Assembly: GCF_037975245.1 (NCBI RefSeq)
Contig: NC_092574.1
Span: forward strand, 758,001-822,000
Source: Apostichopus japonicus
Taxonomy: Eukaryota > Echinodermata > Holothuroidea > Aspidochirotida > Stichopodidae
Reading direction: 5' to 3'
Length of the DNA: 64,000 nt
A program made the translations under genes and the position numbers. Below are positions 1-12,489 of this stretch, piece by piece. The stretch's first letter is position 1; each line of letters starts with the position of its first letter. The notes below the pieces were generated by a model. It was not told the origin of the DNA, searched no databases, and worked only from the letters and a program-made list of their open reading frames with translations.

Positions 1-1599
1 AACTTCAAGCCAATTACCCGTGACGACGCGACCAAACGTATTTCAGCTATGAACTCGAAATCTTCAGCGCTCGATCCGATGCCAACTCAGCTCGTTAAAC
101 TTTGCCTACCAGAAATAGTGGATGATCTCGTTAACATTGCCAACACTTCCTTCGAAGCAGGGACTGTTCCGCGACGTCATAAACGCGCTCTTGTCAGACC
201 ATTATTGAAAAAGCCCGGACTGGATCCTGATGTTTTATCAAATTATCGTCCCGTTTCCAACCTTTTATTTGAACATAAATTTTTAGAGAACATGTGTTTT
301 AATCAAATTGATGAATATTTTAACCAATTCTCTCTTTATTCGAAATTTCAATCTGCATACCGAAGAAACCATAGCACAGAAACCGCGTTGCTTCGTGTAA
401 GAAATGACATTCTAGTTTCAATGGACAATCATAAAGAGTGTATTTTAGTCCTACTCGATCTTACCGCCGCATTCGATACAATTGACCACGATATTTTACT
501 GCAGCGTTTGGAGCATCGGTTTGGCATAAATGGTATTGCTTTAAAGTGGTTCGATTCATATCTTCGAGGACGTACTCAACGTGTCTGTATTGACAATTGT
601 TATTCGGACGATGAACCATTATTTTGCGGTGTACCACAGGGAAGCGGTCTTGGGCCGATTCTTTTTACCTTGTATACATCCCCACTCGAAGACATTATTT
701 TAGCCAATGATATTGACTTTATGCTTTTTGCCTATGATACACAACTGTATTTTTCGTGTAAAAATCTATCTGACTGGAAATTCATACCTGAAAAATGCAT
801 AGATGATATTCGTGAGTGGATGGCAGCAAATCGACTTGTACTCAATGATAGCAAAACAGAAGTAATTCATTTTCACAGTAAGTTCCGAAAAGTTCAAGCA
901 GACATATCTAGTTTCAGAGTTGGTGTTACTCATGTTAAACCCATTTCCGTTGTCAGAAATTTAGGAGTGCAATTTGATGAATTCAGTTCTATGTCAAGTC
1001 ATGTTTCAAAAATTTGTCAGTCAGCATCATACTCATTGTATCGATTTGGGAAAATTCGTAAGCTCTTAGATCGCACAAGCACAGAAAGATTAATTCATGC
1101 ATTTGTTACATCGCACCTTGATTATTGTAATAGTTTATTATATGGAATTGAGCAACAGCAACTGGCACGTCTTCAATTGATTCAAAACTCGGCCGCACGC
1201 ATGGTTACACGGAGCAGGAGGCACGAACACATCACACCCATATTGATTGACCTTCATTGGTTACCTGTCTCCGCAAGGATCGAATTTAAGTCTCTAGTCA
1301 TAACTTACAATATTATAAATGGCACTGCCCCTCACTATCTTGGCTCTCTGATCAGTCGTCAGGCTCTTCCAGAGCCCATGCAGATTGCAAATCGCACACG
1401 ACAGAGGAACAGACATTCTATGGAGATACGACTAGAGCCTGGCAGATTCGCCCAAAAAAGCTTTGGCGCACGATCCTTTGCCTATTTTGCACCTGATCTA
1501 TGGAATGCACTCCCCAATGACATCAGGGCAGCTCCATCATTAAATGTTTTTAAGGCACACCTTAAAACTCACCTTTTTCGAAAGTATTATTCTTTTTAA
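1..1599 (+). CDS. reverse transcriptase ORF (partial, catalytically mutated)
   Basis: ORF2-type protein of the LINE, 532 codons within the window and open at the 5' edge. The visible part starts in the region just before the RT palm (SKSSALDPMPTQLVK, then NYRPVSNL near residue 64, QSAYRRNHSTETALL near 103). The palm motifs and the thumb/C-terminal part follow. The endonuclease domain expected upstream is outside the window. There are no internal stops or frameshifts. The one visible lesion is Asp to Tyr in the catalytic dyad, from a single G-to-T change. GSGLGP in place of the more usual GSVLGP is a milder change. The long intact frame suggests a fairly young insertion. Confidence 0.9.
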   Translation, partial: NFKPITRDDATKRISAMNSKSSALDPMPTQLVKLCLPEIVDDLVNIANTSFEAGTVPRRHKRALVRPLLKKPGLDPDVLSNYRPVSNLLFEHKFLENMCFNQIDEYFNQFSLYSKFQSAYRRNHSTETALLRVRNDILVSMDNHKECILVLLDLTAAFDTIDHDILLQRLEHRFGINGIALKWFDSYLRGRTQRVCIDNCYSDDEPLFCGVPQGSGLGPILFTLYTSPLEDIILANDIDFMLFAYDTQLYFSCKNLSDWKFIPEKCIDDIREWMAANRLVLNDSKTEVIHFHSKFRKVQADISSFRVGVTHVKPISVVRNLGVQFDEFSSMSSHVSKICQSASYSLYRFGKIRKLLDRTSTERLIHAFVTSHLDYCNSLLYGIEQQQLARLQLIQNSAARMVTRSRRHEHITPILIDLHWLPVSARIEFKSLVITYNIINGTAPHYLGSLISRQALPEPMQIANRTRQRNRHSMEIRLEPGRFAQKSFGARSFAYFAPDLWNALPNDIRAAPSLNVFKAHLKTHLFRKYYSF

Positions 1600-1971
1600 A
1601 CCTCCAGTCATATTGATTGTGTTACCATCTTGCCATGTTTTGATTGTTTTATATTGAAATTTATTTTCTATTTTTGTTTTGATAGTCTTTTTGTTGCTAT
1701 TTCTTCGACTGTAATAGTTTAGTACTTTAGTTTTATTGTATGCTGTCATATTTTATTGCTTTTGTCTTTAATTTCTGAATTTTATTGTTTTTTATTAATT
1801 ATTGTTAGTTATTTATTTCTGTAATTCTTAGGATGCAATATTTTTAGATTGTATTATTTTTAAGCTGTAATACTTCTTAAGATGTATTTTTTTATGCGTT
1901 TCTGTGAAGCTGCTTTGAGATCATTCTTTTGATGTAAAGCGCTATATAAGAATAAATTATTATTATTATTA
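1..1971 (+). mobile_element. CR1/L2-type non-LTR retrotransposon, 5' cut by window
   Basis: The 3' part of a LINE. The reading frame is open from base 1 to the stop at 1597-1599, so the ATG at 49 is internal and the true start lies outside the window. The protein is a reverse transcriptase: AAFDT at about residues 141-145 counted from the Met at 49, GVPQGSGLGP near 194, and FAYDTQLY near 228. The C-terminal DLHWLPV block is usual for CR1/L2 elements. The catalytic box should read F/YADD; here the first Asp codon at 733-735 is TAT, so the enzyme should be inactive. After the stop comes a 3' UTR of about 350 bases, then an element end with GCGCTATATAAG and a short ATT repeat tail (about 1955-1971). 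A second copy sits reversed at 55.7-56.25 kb. The superfamily call is confident; the exact clade is inferred. Confidence 0.9.
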
Positions 1972-1974
1972 TCA

Positions 1975-2220
1975 CATCATCAGATGTTCCCAGGTTAAAT
2001 GATTACCGTAGTTCAAATATGGCCCGCTCTGGACAGTGACCCTGACAGATGGATGTGCTCATACATTTTAGGGCAGATTTCGACGCATCAATTATCAATC
2101 ATGAAGGGGGGGGGGGGGACGCGGCCCCCATTCATGAAGAGGAGGACATAATACCAAATGCCTTTCGGCATTCCGAGGAGTGGAGGACATAACATCACAT
2201 GTTCCCATGTCGAAGTAAAT
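1975..2220 (-). repeat. inverted partner of the 7620-7860 repeat
   Basis: Reads as the reverse complement of 7620-7860 with some divergence. Shared landmarks are the GTTCCCAGGTTAAATG block, GGCCCGCTCTGGACAGTGA, the poly-G followed by GCGGCCCCCATTCATG, and GGCATTCCGAGGAGTGGAGG. It begins a few bases after the LINE tail. This arm and the one at 7.6 kb are the likely breakpoints of an inversion. Confidence 0.75.
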
Positions 2221-3645
2221 TTCTTCACAGTCACTGTTACTTTTCATGGGTTCGAACAAATGAGGGGTATTCTATCCCAAAATATAGGGCGAAATGGGGC
2301 TGGGGTTCCCAGTTTTCCGGGTCATTATGCCAACTTGCACTGGGTCCTAGTGTTTATATGAATTGGAATCACCGATTAAAGTAATAATCCCCCAAAATTT
2401 AGGCCGTATAAACTTTTTTGCAAACTAGTTTCCTGAGTCATGAATTTGTATTTTTTTCCCAGAAATCGCCCAATTAGATGGCTGCTCTCCAGCCTGGCAT
2501 GTGCCATTTCCGGCGATCTGGGAGGTACTATAATCTGAAATTTTCAGTGTACGCTGCGCACCAACCAATGGTGGTGCTCCGCTTAGATAGTACTTTTCGC
2601 CAGAATACTAGAATTGATCGTGTCCCCAGGGGCGGCGCCACAGGGGGGCAGGGAGGGCGGCCGCCCCCTATGGGTTGTGGGCCGAAAACAATAAATCGAC
2701 CGAATGATGTTTTAATGCACATATGTTCGTAGGGGGTGGGGTGAGGTGTCCAAATATGTTACCTAACTATGAAATGTAGGTTGTTTTCAACGTGTTCTCC
2801 GAGAATTACCTCAAACTGTTGCTCTCCGCGGTACGCGTAGTGTTCTATTTTATCCATCTTTCACATGTACTAAGTTCGCTATTCTGGGAACACTGTGGTC
2901 ATTATGAGTCACCGTATGTCAATGAGTGAAAGTAGTCAATGTCAACTTGGAAACTTCACAGCGCCGTCGGCGCTATATGTATGACCATGGGACATGTGTG
3001 ATCACTCCATGACGATTTATGTCAATATCTTCGGATTTGCATTAGTCCAAAAGGTATAGCAGAGATTAGACTTTTAGAATATTTCGAAAGTTATGGATTA
3101 GTAATGACTGTTGGGAAGTTGACTCCGGAATTAAATAAATTTGAAATTGTCATGACTAGAAAAGAAGTTCCGCAGCATGTCACTGGTATTTCGGAAATGG
3201 CCTACACGCAGGGGCGGCGCCGCGGAGGGGGGGGGGGGGAGGGCAGGCATTTCCCCTGTTTTTTTTTAGCTGAAAAAATAAAAACGTCCAAATAACGTTT
3301 CAAGACACATAATTTGGAAGGGGGTGGGGTGAGGTGTTGCAGTATCATGGAATCGGTATATCGTGATACATTATCCGTCGCAAATGGGACATCTTTGGTG
3401 TGAATCCTCGAAAATTTCGGCGCGCGGTGTCTTCTCTGCTTTTTATTGTTGTACATCCGTCTCATACTGCAGAGGCCCTACGTGCAGTATGTGAAATGTT
3501 CGAGTATACACGCATCCATCATTTTCTAAATTGCCTATCTTCATCCACCTAAGGCCTTATACTTAGGCCTCTTCTACATTCCAGAAGACCCATGATTGAA
3601 TTTTTCTCTTTTTTTCGTTTTTTTTTTCGTTGAAGGGTAAAACCT

Positions 3646-4414
3646 ATTAGCGTTAACAATGGGGGGGGGGGGAGGATTGGCAGTATGCGCCTGATTCTGT
3701 TAAAATTGTTGCCTACTTGAAAACATACAAAACATAGTATTCAACACTAAAATGACTGATTTGAGTGATGAAAATTCAATTTGATGCCGTATTTGAATTG
3801 ACTGTCGTATTAATCAACATTCTGTAAAATATGTATGTGGTATCTAATACTACCTCCGTATTTACCTTCGCGACCGTAGCCCACGGAGATGTACATCATA
3901 TTTTAGTGTGTGAATCCAGTACGCATGGACCAACCAGCTCTAAGTAGTTGTACACATGCCCTACACATCGCGCAGTGACATGTCTGTAGTGCAGTATCGT
4001 ATCCAACCAAGGGGGGGGGGGGATTCCCACTTATTAGCGTTAACAATGGGGGAGGGTGAGGGGCAGTATGCGCCTGATTCTGTTAAAATTGTTGCCTAAT
4101 TGAAAACATACAAATCATAGTATTCAACATTAAAATGACTGATTTGAGTGATGAAAATTCAATTTGAAGCCGTATTTGAATTGACTGTCGTATTAATTAA
4201 CATTCTGTAAAATATGTATGTGGTATCTAATACTACCTCCGTATTTACCTTCGCGACCGTAGCCCACGGAGATGTACATCATATTTTAGTGTGTGAATCC
4301 AGTCCGCATGGACCAACCAGCTCTAAGTAGTTGTACACTTGCCCTATACATCGCGCAGTGACATGTCTGTAGTGCAGTATCGTATCCAACCAAGGGGGGG
4401 GGATTCCCACTTAT
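3646..4414 (+). repeat. tandem duplication, two units of about 387 bp
   Basis: Unit 1 is 3646-4032 and unit 2 is 4033-4414. Both start ATTAGCGTTAACAATGGGGG and run through ACTACCTCCGTATTTACC to a poly-G and GATTCCCACTTAT. Only scattered substitutions and poly-G length separate them, so the duplication is recent relative to the surrounding repeats. Confidence 0.9.
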
Positions 4415-4879
4415 GTGTACATTGTTCAATCATGTCACAGCGATCACAAACTTGTCAAATTGGTACATACGCAGGGAAGGTTAGAACAGAGAAAGAGTAA
4501 CAGTTCCGTGGATGTGGATGTGGGCAAAATATATGAGGCATGCAACATACCGAGATGGCTTCAGTGCAATTTGAAAGGACTGGGAAGGACCATTTCTTGC
4601 GATATGGTAGACGTTTTGGCAAAATTTCCAACGGTAGCGCTCTGCCCATATACCAACGCAACCAAAGGCCGTACACACGCCCATGCTTGTCAATCGGGTA
4701 CGGTACGGTATGGAAACGCCCACTTCCAGAATACCCAAAACCTGACCCCTTGACGACGTGGATCTGTTTTCAGGAACATTCCTCTCTTGCGAGAAGAGAT
4801 GACTACGTTGAGAGAACTTTTCTCAGAATGGAGATTTCCGGAGCACAATATCCCAAATTTAGGAGTAACAAAACTAACT

Positions 4880-5040
4880 CAAAGAGCTCGAGAAGTGCTA
4901 TTTCCTGCAATCTGGGGGATCTGTAGAGCCAAAAATGTCCTTATACGCTTCGCGCCAACCTATAGTGGCGCTTCGCTCAGATGATAACTCCAGTTCGTCG
5001 TCCCCCAATCGCCAACAAAAATTGCCGCCCTTGCCCGTAT
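4880..5040 (+). mobile_element. fragment of the GCGCCAACC-type MITE family
   Basis: Contains AGAAGTGCTATTTCCTGCAA, CGCTTCGCGCCAACCTATAG and TGGCGCTTCGCTCAGATGA, matching the core also found at 2490-2610, 5680-5790, 7020-7125, 13720-13830, 50450-50580, 51365-51470 and 63640-63760. It ends near a GCCGCCCTTG terminus at about 5035. Confidence 0.65.
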
Positions 5041-5336
5041 GTTATGTAATCGTCAACAATAAGTATAACAAAATGTAAAAACTGCAGTCGGCCGAAAGTG
5101 AAGAAAGATAGATTACTTACCTGGAAACTGCATTTCTCGAGAGAACATGTGACTTCAAAAAGATGTCAAATATTGCACCAGATGGCGTCTAAGGCTATCC
5201 GGTAGTTGAAAAATCTTCCTTAGACCCCTCCCGCAGGACGGCGATCAATAACGTCATGATTCCCCCCTCCCCCATCTTAATACCCTGGCGCCGCCCCTGT
5301 GTCCCCCAAACGTTTCGAATCGGATTGACGCCCCTG

Positions 5337-5498
5337 CCCGTAGGTACCATTGGTGAATGATAATACTGACCGACTTCCATGATCATCCGACCTAAACTGT
5401 AGGAGGAGAAGCGTTTTGCAATTATTTGCAAAATGACCGAAACTGACCCCTAGATGACCTTTGACCTCGACTTCGCGAACACCCCAGATGCCCCTTCA
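5337..5498 (-). mobile_element. Helentron-like tandem-repeat unit, inverted piece
   Basis: The minus strand reads GGGGTGTTCGCGAAG, GAGGTCAAAGGTCATCTAGG, TCTCCTCCTACAG and GATGATCATGGAAG, one unit of the roughly 148-bp repeat that fills 8287-9830 on the plus strand. It joins directly to 7193-7337 once the 5507-7184 insertion is removed. Confidence 0.8.
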
Positions 5499-5506
5499 CT
5501 CAGTGA

Positions 5507-7184
<1,678 letters not shown>

Positions 7185-7192
7185 CTCAGTGA

Positions 7193-7337
7193 TCATTGTG
7201 ACCAAGTTTCATCATGATCCACCAAACACTGTAGGAGGAGTAGCAATTTGAACAATTGTGAACAGATCAATCAATCAATAGATAGACATGCACGATCGCA
7301 ATAGCTCACCCAGCCACATGGCTGAGGGTGAGCTAAA
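7193..7337 (-). mobile_element. head of Helentron-like element with terminal palindrome
   Basis: The palindrome at about 7303-7337 (TAGCTCACCC, then AGCC..GGCT, then GGGTGAGCTA) is followed on the minus strand by a run matching the head of the element at 32.69 kb, including TCCTACAGTGTTTGGTGGAT and TGATGAAACTTGGTCAC. The two copies share a palindrome-then-tandem-repeat layout. This is the 5' portion of the same element whose tandem core and tail lie at 8287-9893, now in inverted orientation. Confidence 0.7.
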
Positions 7338-7599
7338 AATGACCTCACCTCTACGGAAAATAACATTTTTTTTCCGACGTCAGCAACCGGGCCATTGTCA
7401 GAAACATCGAGGCAAACAAAATGCCATCATGATTTCGCATGAGAAATGGTCTGAAACGAGTTATACACATGTTGCTAAAGCCAATTATCGATTGTTCCGC
7501 TCTCACACGAGCATGACACAGTAAATGTATCGCACATAACGCGAATTTTTCAGAAGTTACCAACAATTCATGGGCACGTCTTTCACCGTCACTGTGTAG

Positions 7600-8286
7600 A
7601 GCGGCCCATATGAACTGCAGTCGTCATTTGACCTGGGAACATGTGATGTTATGTCCTCCACTCCTCGGAATGCCGAAAAGCATTTGGTATTATGTCCTCC
7701 GCTTCATGAATGGGGGCCGCGTCCCCCCCCCCTCGGGATTGATAATTGATGCATCGAAATCTCCCCTAAAATGCATGAGCACATCTGTCAGGGTCACTGT
7801 CCAGAGCGGGCCATATTTGAACTACGGTAATCATTTAACTTGGGAACACTCATCAGAATGTCCGAGAGCATTTGGTATTATGCCCCCTCTTCAAAAGTGG
7901 GGGAAGCGTCCCCCTCGTGATTGATGTCCATGCTATAGGCAAATGACATCATTCTATGAGAGCGGGTAAAATTATGGTTTTAAGCTCCGGCAGGGACATT
8001 GCGACAAGGGACACCAACAGGTATATCTCGCGCGTAGCGCGATTTTTTTTAAATTTCATCTCTAAATGCATCAAAATCTGTCCTGAAATGGGCACTTTAG
8101 TAACCGTTGAAGTGTAGAGCGCCCACGTAAAATATGGTAATCACTTGACCTAAGAACATGTGATAACCCATTATGTCCTCCACTCCTCGAAACGTGGGGG
8201 GGGGGGGACATTTGATATTGTGTCCATCCTCTTCGAAACGTGGGGGCGTGTCCCCCGCCCCCCCCCCCACCGGATTGACGCCCATT
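7600..8286 (+). mobile_element. other end of element A with two related internal units
   Basis: Two similar segments, 7590-7870 and about 8050-8286. Each holds a GTAGAGCG block, GGGAACATGTGATG or AAGAACATGTGATA, TATGTCCTCCACTCCTCG and a poly-C. The right end, CGGATTGACGCCCATT at 8286, is the inverted partner of the CAGGGGCGTCAATCCG end of element A. The flank 8287-8294 is CCTACGGG. No gene is visible. Confidence 0.7.
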
Positions 8287-9893
8287 CCTACGGGGTGTTC
8301 AGGGATTTCAGGTTAAAGGTCATCTAGGGGTCATTTTGGCCCGAAAAGGCCCTTTTGGGGTCAAATGAAAAAAGCTTCTGCTCCCACAGGTTGAATTGGA
8401 TGATCGTGATAGTTGGTCATTATGATCATTGACCAATGATACATATAGGGTGTTCAGGAATTTGAGGTCAAGGTCATCTAGGGGTCAATTCTGGCTATTT
8501 TGTCCGAACGGTCAAGCTGCTTCTTCTCCTACAGAATATATCGGATGATCATGAAAGTTGGTCAGTATGATCATCCACCAATGGTACTTATGGGGTGTTC
8601 AGCAATTTGAGGTCGAAGGTCATCTAGGAGTCATTTCGGCACGAAATGGCCATTTTCGCCTTGGAACGGTCAAACTGCTACTTCTCCCAGGGGTTGAATG
8701 GGATGATCATGAACGTTGGTCAGTATGATCATTGCCAAATGGTACATATGGGGTGTTCAGGAATTTGAGGTCAAAGGTCAATCTAGGGGTCATATCTGGC
8801 CATTTTGTGGGAACGGTCAAGCTGCTTCTTCTCCTACAGACTATATCGGATGGTCATGAAAGTTGGTCAGTATTATCAATGACTACTGGTACATATGGGG
8901 TGCTCAGGAATTTGGGGTCAAAGGTCATCTAGGGGTCAATTCTGGCCATTTTGTCCGAACGGTCAAACTGCTTCTTCTCCTACAGAATATATCGGATGAT
9001 CATGAAAGTTGGTCAGTATCATCAATGACCAATGTCACATATGAGGTGTTCAGGAATTTGGGTCAAAGGTCAATCTAGGAGTCATTTCTGGCCATTTTGT
9101 TGGAACGGTCAAGCTGCTTCTTCTCCTACAGAATGTATCGGTTGATCATGAAAGTTGGTCAGTATTATCAATGACCAATGGTACATATGGGGTGTTCAGG
9201 AATTTGAGGTCAAGGGCCATCTAGGGGGTCAATTTTGGTTATTTTATTCAAACGGTCAAGCTGCTCCCTCTCCTACAGAATAGAATGGATGATCATGAAA
9301 GTTGGTCAGTATAATCATTGACCAATGGTACATATGGAGTGTTCAGGAATTTGAGGTCAAAGGTCGTCTGGAGGTCAATTTTGGCCCTTTTGTCCGAACG
9401 GTCAAACTGCTTCTTCTCCTATAGAATATATCGGATGATCATGGAAGATGGTCAGTATTATCTGTGATCAATGGTACATATGGGGTGCTCCGTCTGGAAT
9501 TTGACGTCAATGGTTATCTAGAGGGTCAAGTTCGGCCATTTTATTTGAACGGTCAAGCTGCTCCCTCTCCTACAGAATAGATTGGATCATCATGAAAGTT
9601 GGTCAGTATAATTATGACCAATGGTACATATGGGGTATTCAGTAATTTGAGGTCAAAGGTGAACTAGGGGTCAATTTCGGCCATTTTGTTTGAGTGGTCA
9701 AACTGCTTTTTGCCTAAAGAATAGATAGGATGATCATGACAGTTGGTCAGTATTATCATTGACCAATGGTACATTTATTGGGTAATCAGTAATTTGAGGT
9801 CAGAAGTCATTAGGGGTCAATTCAACGATTTAGCGATATAACTCAAAATTCTTCTCCAAGGTGAGCTACTGTGCCATTGGCACTCTTGTTGTG
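8287..9893 (+). mobile_element. Helentron-like (HINE-type) tandem core and 3' hairpin
   Basis: Eleven units averaging about 148 bp, starting near 8292, 8447, 8592, 8750, 8897, 9043, 9189, 9336, 9481, 9631 and 9779. Each contains GGGTGTTCAGGAATTTGAGG, GGTCATCTAGGGGTCA, CTTCTTCTCCTACAG and GGATGATCATGAAAGTTGGT. After the last unit comes AAGGTGAGCTACTGT, a short hairpin (GTGCCATTGGCAC) and a CTTGTT end. Palindromic ends around a tandem core of this unit size resemble the HINE/pearl elements known from bivalves. That assignment is inference. No coding sequence. Confidence 0.75.
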
Positions 9894-11482
9894 TATACGA
9901 GATAGTAATAAGCCCACTTGATATCCACTCTAAAGTGTCGCGTAAAGTTCCTGTCTTCGAGTTAAGATCACCGTTTCGGTTATGATTTCAGATTCTCACA
10001 ATCCTAAGAAATAATTATAACTAGGTAATATTTGAGGACGTATGTGTGATACGATCACATGGTCAGCAGGTCCGGGTTCCTAGATGAGCCCAAGTGGCTT
10101 CCTGAACCTGTATCAATCGAATCAAATACGGTACGGTAGGTGTCCACTCCTATTATGGCGAAAGATTCCGTTGCGTCAAAATACTGCCAGCGACAAAAAT
10201 GAATAATTTAATAACTTGAAGATTTGCGTCTTCTCGACAACAAACGTGCAAGTTACTGGTAACTTGCGAGGTTTGGATTGTTTCCGCTAGATGAGCTGAT
10301 GAGGGGGGGGGGGGGAGTGCGGGGACGTGCCCATATTCACAATCGAGTTGGAAGAAATAACTGTTTGAAAACGCGATCAAAACGATTTGTTTTTGTATAG
10401 GGAGGTGTAGGCTATATATTCTTTGTACTAGTAATAACGTCAGAATAACACCAAATTCGATGGAAACACTGGAAATCCAGCGGTTGGGTAGAAAAATAAC
10501 TGGGCTGGGCGATAATTACTGTTCATGTGTCATGTGACACAGGAACAGTATTGCGTTCCTCATCGTTGGCACGTGACTTTCCTTTCGTTCAGCAAATCTC
10601 AATTTCTACAGCACAGTTCCAGCTGAGATTTGGTGTCTCTATTCCGACAATGACTGTGACGGGAACGAAATGGGATCATGACATTTGGATGCGAATTCGT
10701 CCTGAAAAATCGTAAAAACCTTACCAAAACGCATTCGTAGGCTCCGCCCACAACTGCTCGGTCCCAACTTCTTTTGAAACTATCTGCTAGAACAGCTAGA
10801 CGATCAGACGATGGCATTGATTTTTTTCCCACTCCGATGTGGCCAAAATATAGCAATTGACCAATCAAATTCCTGGAAATCTGACCACGCCCATTTCTCC
10901 CAAACACCATTTTCCGACGTTTTGGGGGAATTTTGACCACGGATTATGTAAGGACATGCCCAATAACCCTCGGACACTGACCCTAACCTAATTTCCTAAC
11001 CCTAACCATGATTTTTAAACAATTTTTGAAGATGCTTGGGAAATCAAAATGGCCAAATCGAAGTGGGAATAAAAATAACCTGACGGCTATAGCGAAGGAC
11101 GCATTGAATGGAAGGCTTTGTAATTGGTAATCATAGCCTCTGGTGTGTTCCGCCTAATCGACGGGGATTAGATAATTGTGTTTCTTGAGAAGGGCTATAC
11201 TGCAGGATTAGATTCATTAGCCCTTCCAATGCCGGCAGGGATAATCTGCCCAAGCTATTGTCCCCGTCTGGTCGTGGCTGTCATGGCCCACTGCCCACGT
11301 TTACACCTGTTCGTAATTCGTGGCAACTAAAGGCCTACTGCCAGTTCAGAACAGCGCGTGGTCCGAGAATAATTATCTCTGTGGACGTCGGTACAGGACG
11401 AACTATGAACAGATGGGAGCTCGGTTGTTTCTCAGATCGTAAAGGTAATACATAGGCCTACGGGAAATGGAATGGGAATTCG
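9894..11482. other. no gene recognised
   Basis: Unique-looking sequence with a poly-G tract at about 10300-10320 and a few isolated CCTAACCCTAACC telomere-like bases near 10990-11008. Short open frames here show no domain, biased composition or splice context, and I do not support them. Confidence 0.5.
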
Positions 11483-11490
11483 ATTGTAGC

Positions 11491-11637
11491 CAGGCGCGGA
11501 GATTTGTGTCAAAAAGTGAGGGGGAATTGAGCCTCAACAGAACATTTACTGTGTAAAAGTGATAAATTCAATAGGACCTACAAAAGTGGGGGTAGACCCC
11601 TGCACCCCCCCCCCCACCCCCCGTTTCTCCGCCCCTG
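11491..11637. mobile_element. 147-bp hAT-like MITE
   Basis: Termini CAGGCGCGGAGA and TCTCCGCCCCTG (inverted repeats, one mismatch). Flanks ATTGTAGC (11483-11490) and TTTGTAAC (11638-11645) match at 6 of 8 positions, a decayed 8-bp duplication. The interior is AT-rich then poly-C near the right end. Confidence 0.65.
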
Positions 11638-12250
11638 TTTGTAACTAATATCATGTAACCTAATTACGTCATCCACAGGGGTGGATTAGAGCTCTTTTAG
11701 GATTTTGCCCGAAAAATGTTACATCAGTTAATAGGACACATGAACAGCGTGGGTACGAATTTTCGTAACCACATTTCTATTTTTTTAATAATTGAGTCAT
11801 CGTTGGCCAGTAATGGGAATTACTGTAGAAAGTTGCACAGTTCTACATAAATGGAGTTTGCAAATGACCCTCATAATGAGATTTGCAAGGCTTGGTGGTT
11901 TATTTTACGAGATATTTGGTCGCTTTACTCTCACCAATGATAGGGTATCGCTTAGGAAGAACCAATATCGTGTCATGGGACATTCGTCCGATGCCAAACT
12001 TGTGTCTATATTCGACCTCGTAGGACTACCTTTCATCATCCATCCAAATGTTCGCCATATACTCTAAGCCTAGTCTTCTCGTGTCATAACATAATCAAAA
12101 TTCAGTGCGATCGAGCATGCGTATTGTGCCGGGAAGTTCTCAAAATGTCACTGTCCACTCAATCTGACATTATTAATTTATTAAGGATTCCATGTAGGAC
12201 GATGCGCACTGGAATACAAGAAGTTTCGCTAACGCTAATCCGAATCCCTA
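11638..12250. other. no gene recognised
   Basis: Open frames of up to 91 codons (11792-12067) have no recognisable domain. The sequence leads directly into the telomeric array. Confidence 0.4.
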
Positions 12251-12251
12251 T

Positions 12252-12486
12252 CCCTAACCCTAACCCTAACCCTAACCCTAACCCTAACCCAAACCCTAAC
12301 CCTAACCCTAACCCTAACCCCTAACCCTAACCCTAACCCTAACCCTAACCCGAACCCGAACCCGAACCCGAACCCCCTAACCCCCTAACCCCCTAACCCC
12401 CTAACCCCCTAACCCCCTAACCCCCTAACCCCCTAACCCCCTAACCCCCTAACCCCCTAACCCCCTAACCCCCTAACCCTAACCCA
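12252..12486. repeat. interstitial telomeric array with three unit types
   Basis: Three consecutive blocks: CCCTAA units to about 12349, CCCGAA units to about 12372, then an 8-base CCCCCTAA unit repeated about 13 times to about 12477, closing with CCCTAACCC. Read on the minus strand the first block is the metazoan telomere repeat TTAGGG. Embedded Asn-Pro open frames are artefacts. Confidence 0.97.
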
Positions 12487-12489
12487 ATT

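Larger units (their letters stand above)
2628..5298. mobile_element. nested poly-G DNA transposon B inside element A (8-bp TSD)
   Basis: Ends are AGGGGCGGCGCC at 2628 and its reverse complement GGCGCCGCCCCT ending at 5298. It is flanked by perfect 8-bp direct repeats GTGTCCCC at 2620-2627 and 5299-5306. Removing it restores element A as seen at 13.85 kb. Terminal motif and 8-bp duplication fit a non-autonomous hAT-like element (inference). It is itself composite. A second 5'-end-like CAGGGGCGGCGCC with a similar GGGGGTGGGGTGAGGTGT block lies at 3209-3340. A 387-bp direct duplication lies at 3646-4414, and a GCGCCAACC-type fragment at 4880-5040. I see no transposase. Confidence 0.8.
2200..5336 (+). 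mobile_element. poly-G/CAGGGGCGTC element A, copy 1, interrupted
   Basis: 2200-2627 plus 5299-5336 match the second copy at 13437-13894 almost base for base across a 2.7-kb interruption. Shared blocks are CCCATGTCGA..GTAAATTTC, TTTTCATGGGTTCGAACAA, CACTGGGTCCTAGTGTTTAT, TGGCTGCTCTCCAGCCTGGC, TTTCCGGCGATCTGGGAGG and CGAATCGGATTGACGCCCCTG. The right end, read on the minus strand, is CAGGGGCGTCAATCCG, a hAT-like terminus. The flank 5337-5344 (CCCGTAGG) is the reverse complement of 8287-8294 (CCTACGGG), as expected if this half of the element was inverted relative to its other end at 8286. No coding potential. Confidence 0.75.

Noticed and set aside
8287-9830. Regularly spaced repeats that could be mistaken for CRISPR
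   Set aside because: Units are about 148 bp and similar along their whole length with no unique spacers, and the window is clearly eukaryotic.
12124-12324. Open frame ending in an Asn-Pro repeat
   Set aside because: The repeat is the telomeric CCCTAA array; no coding context.
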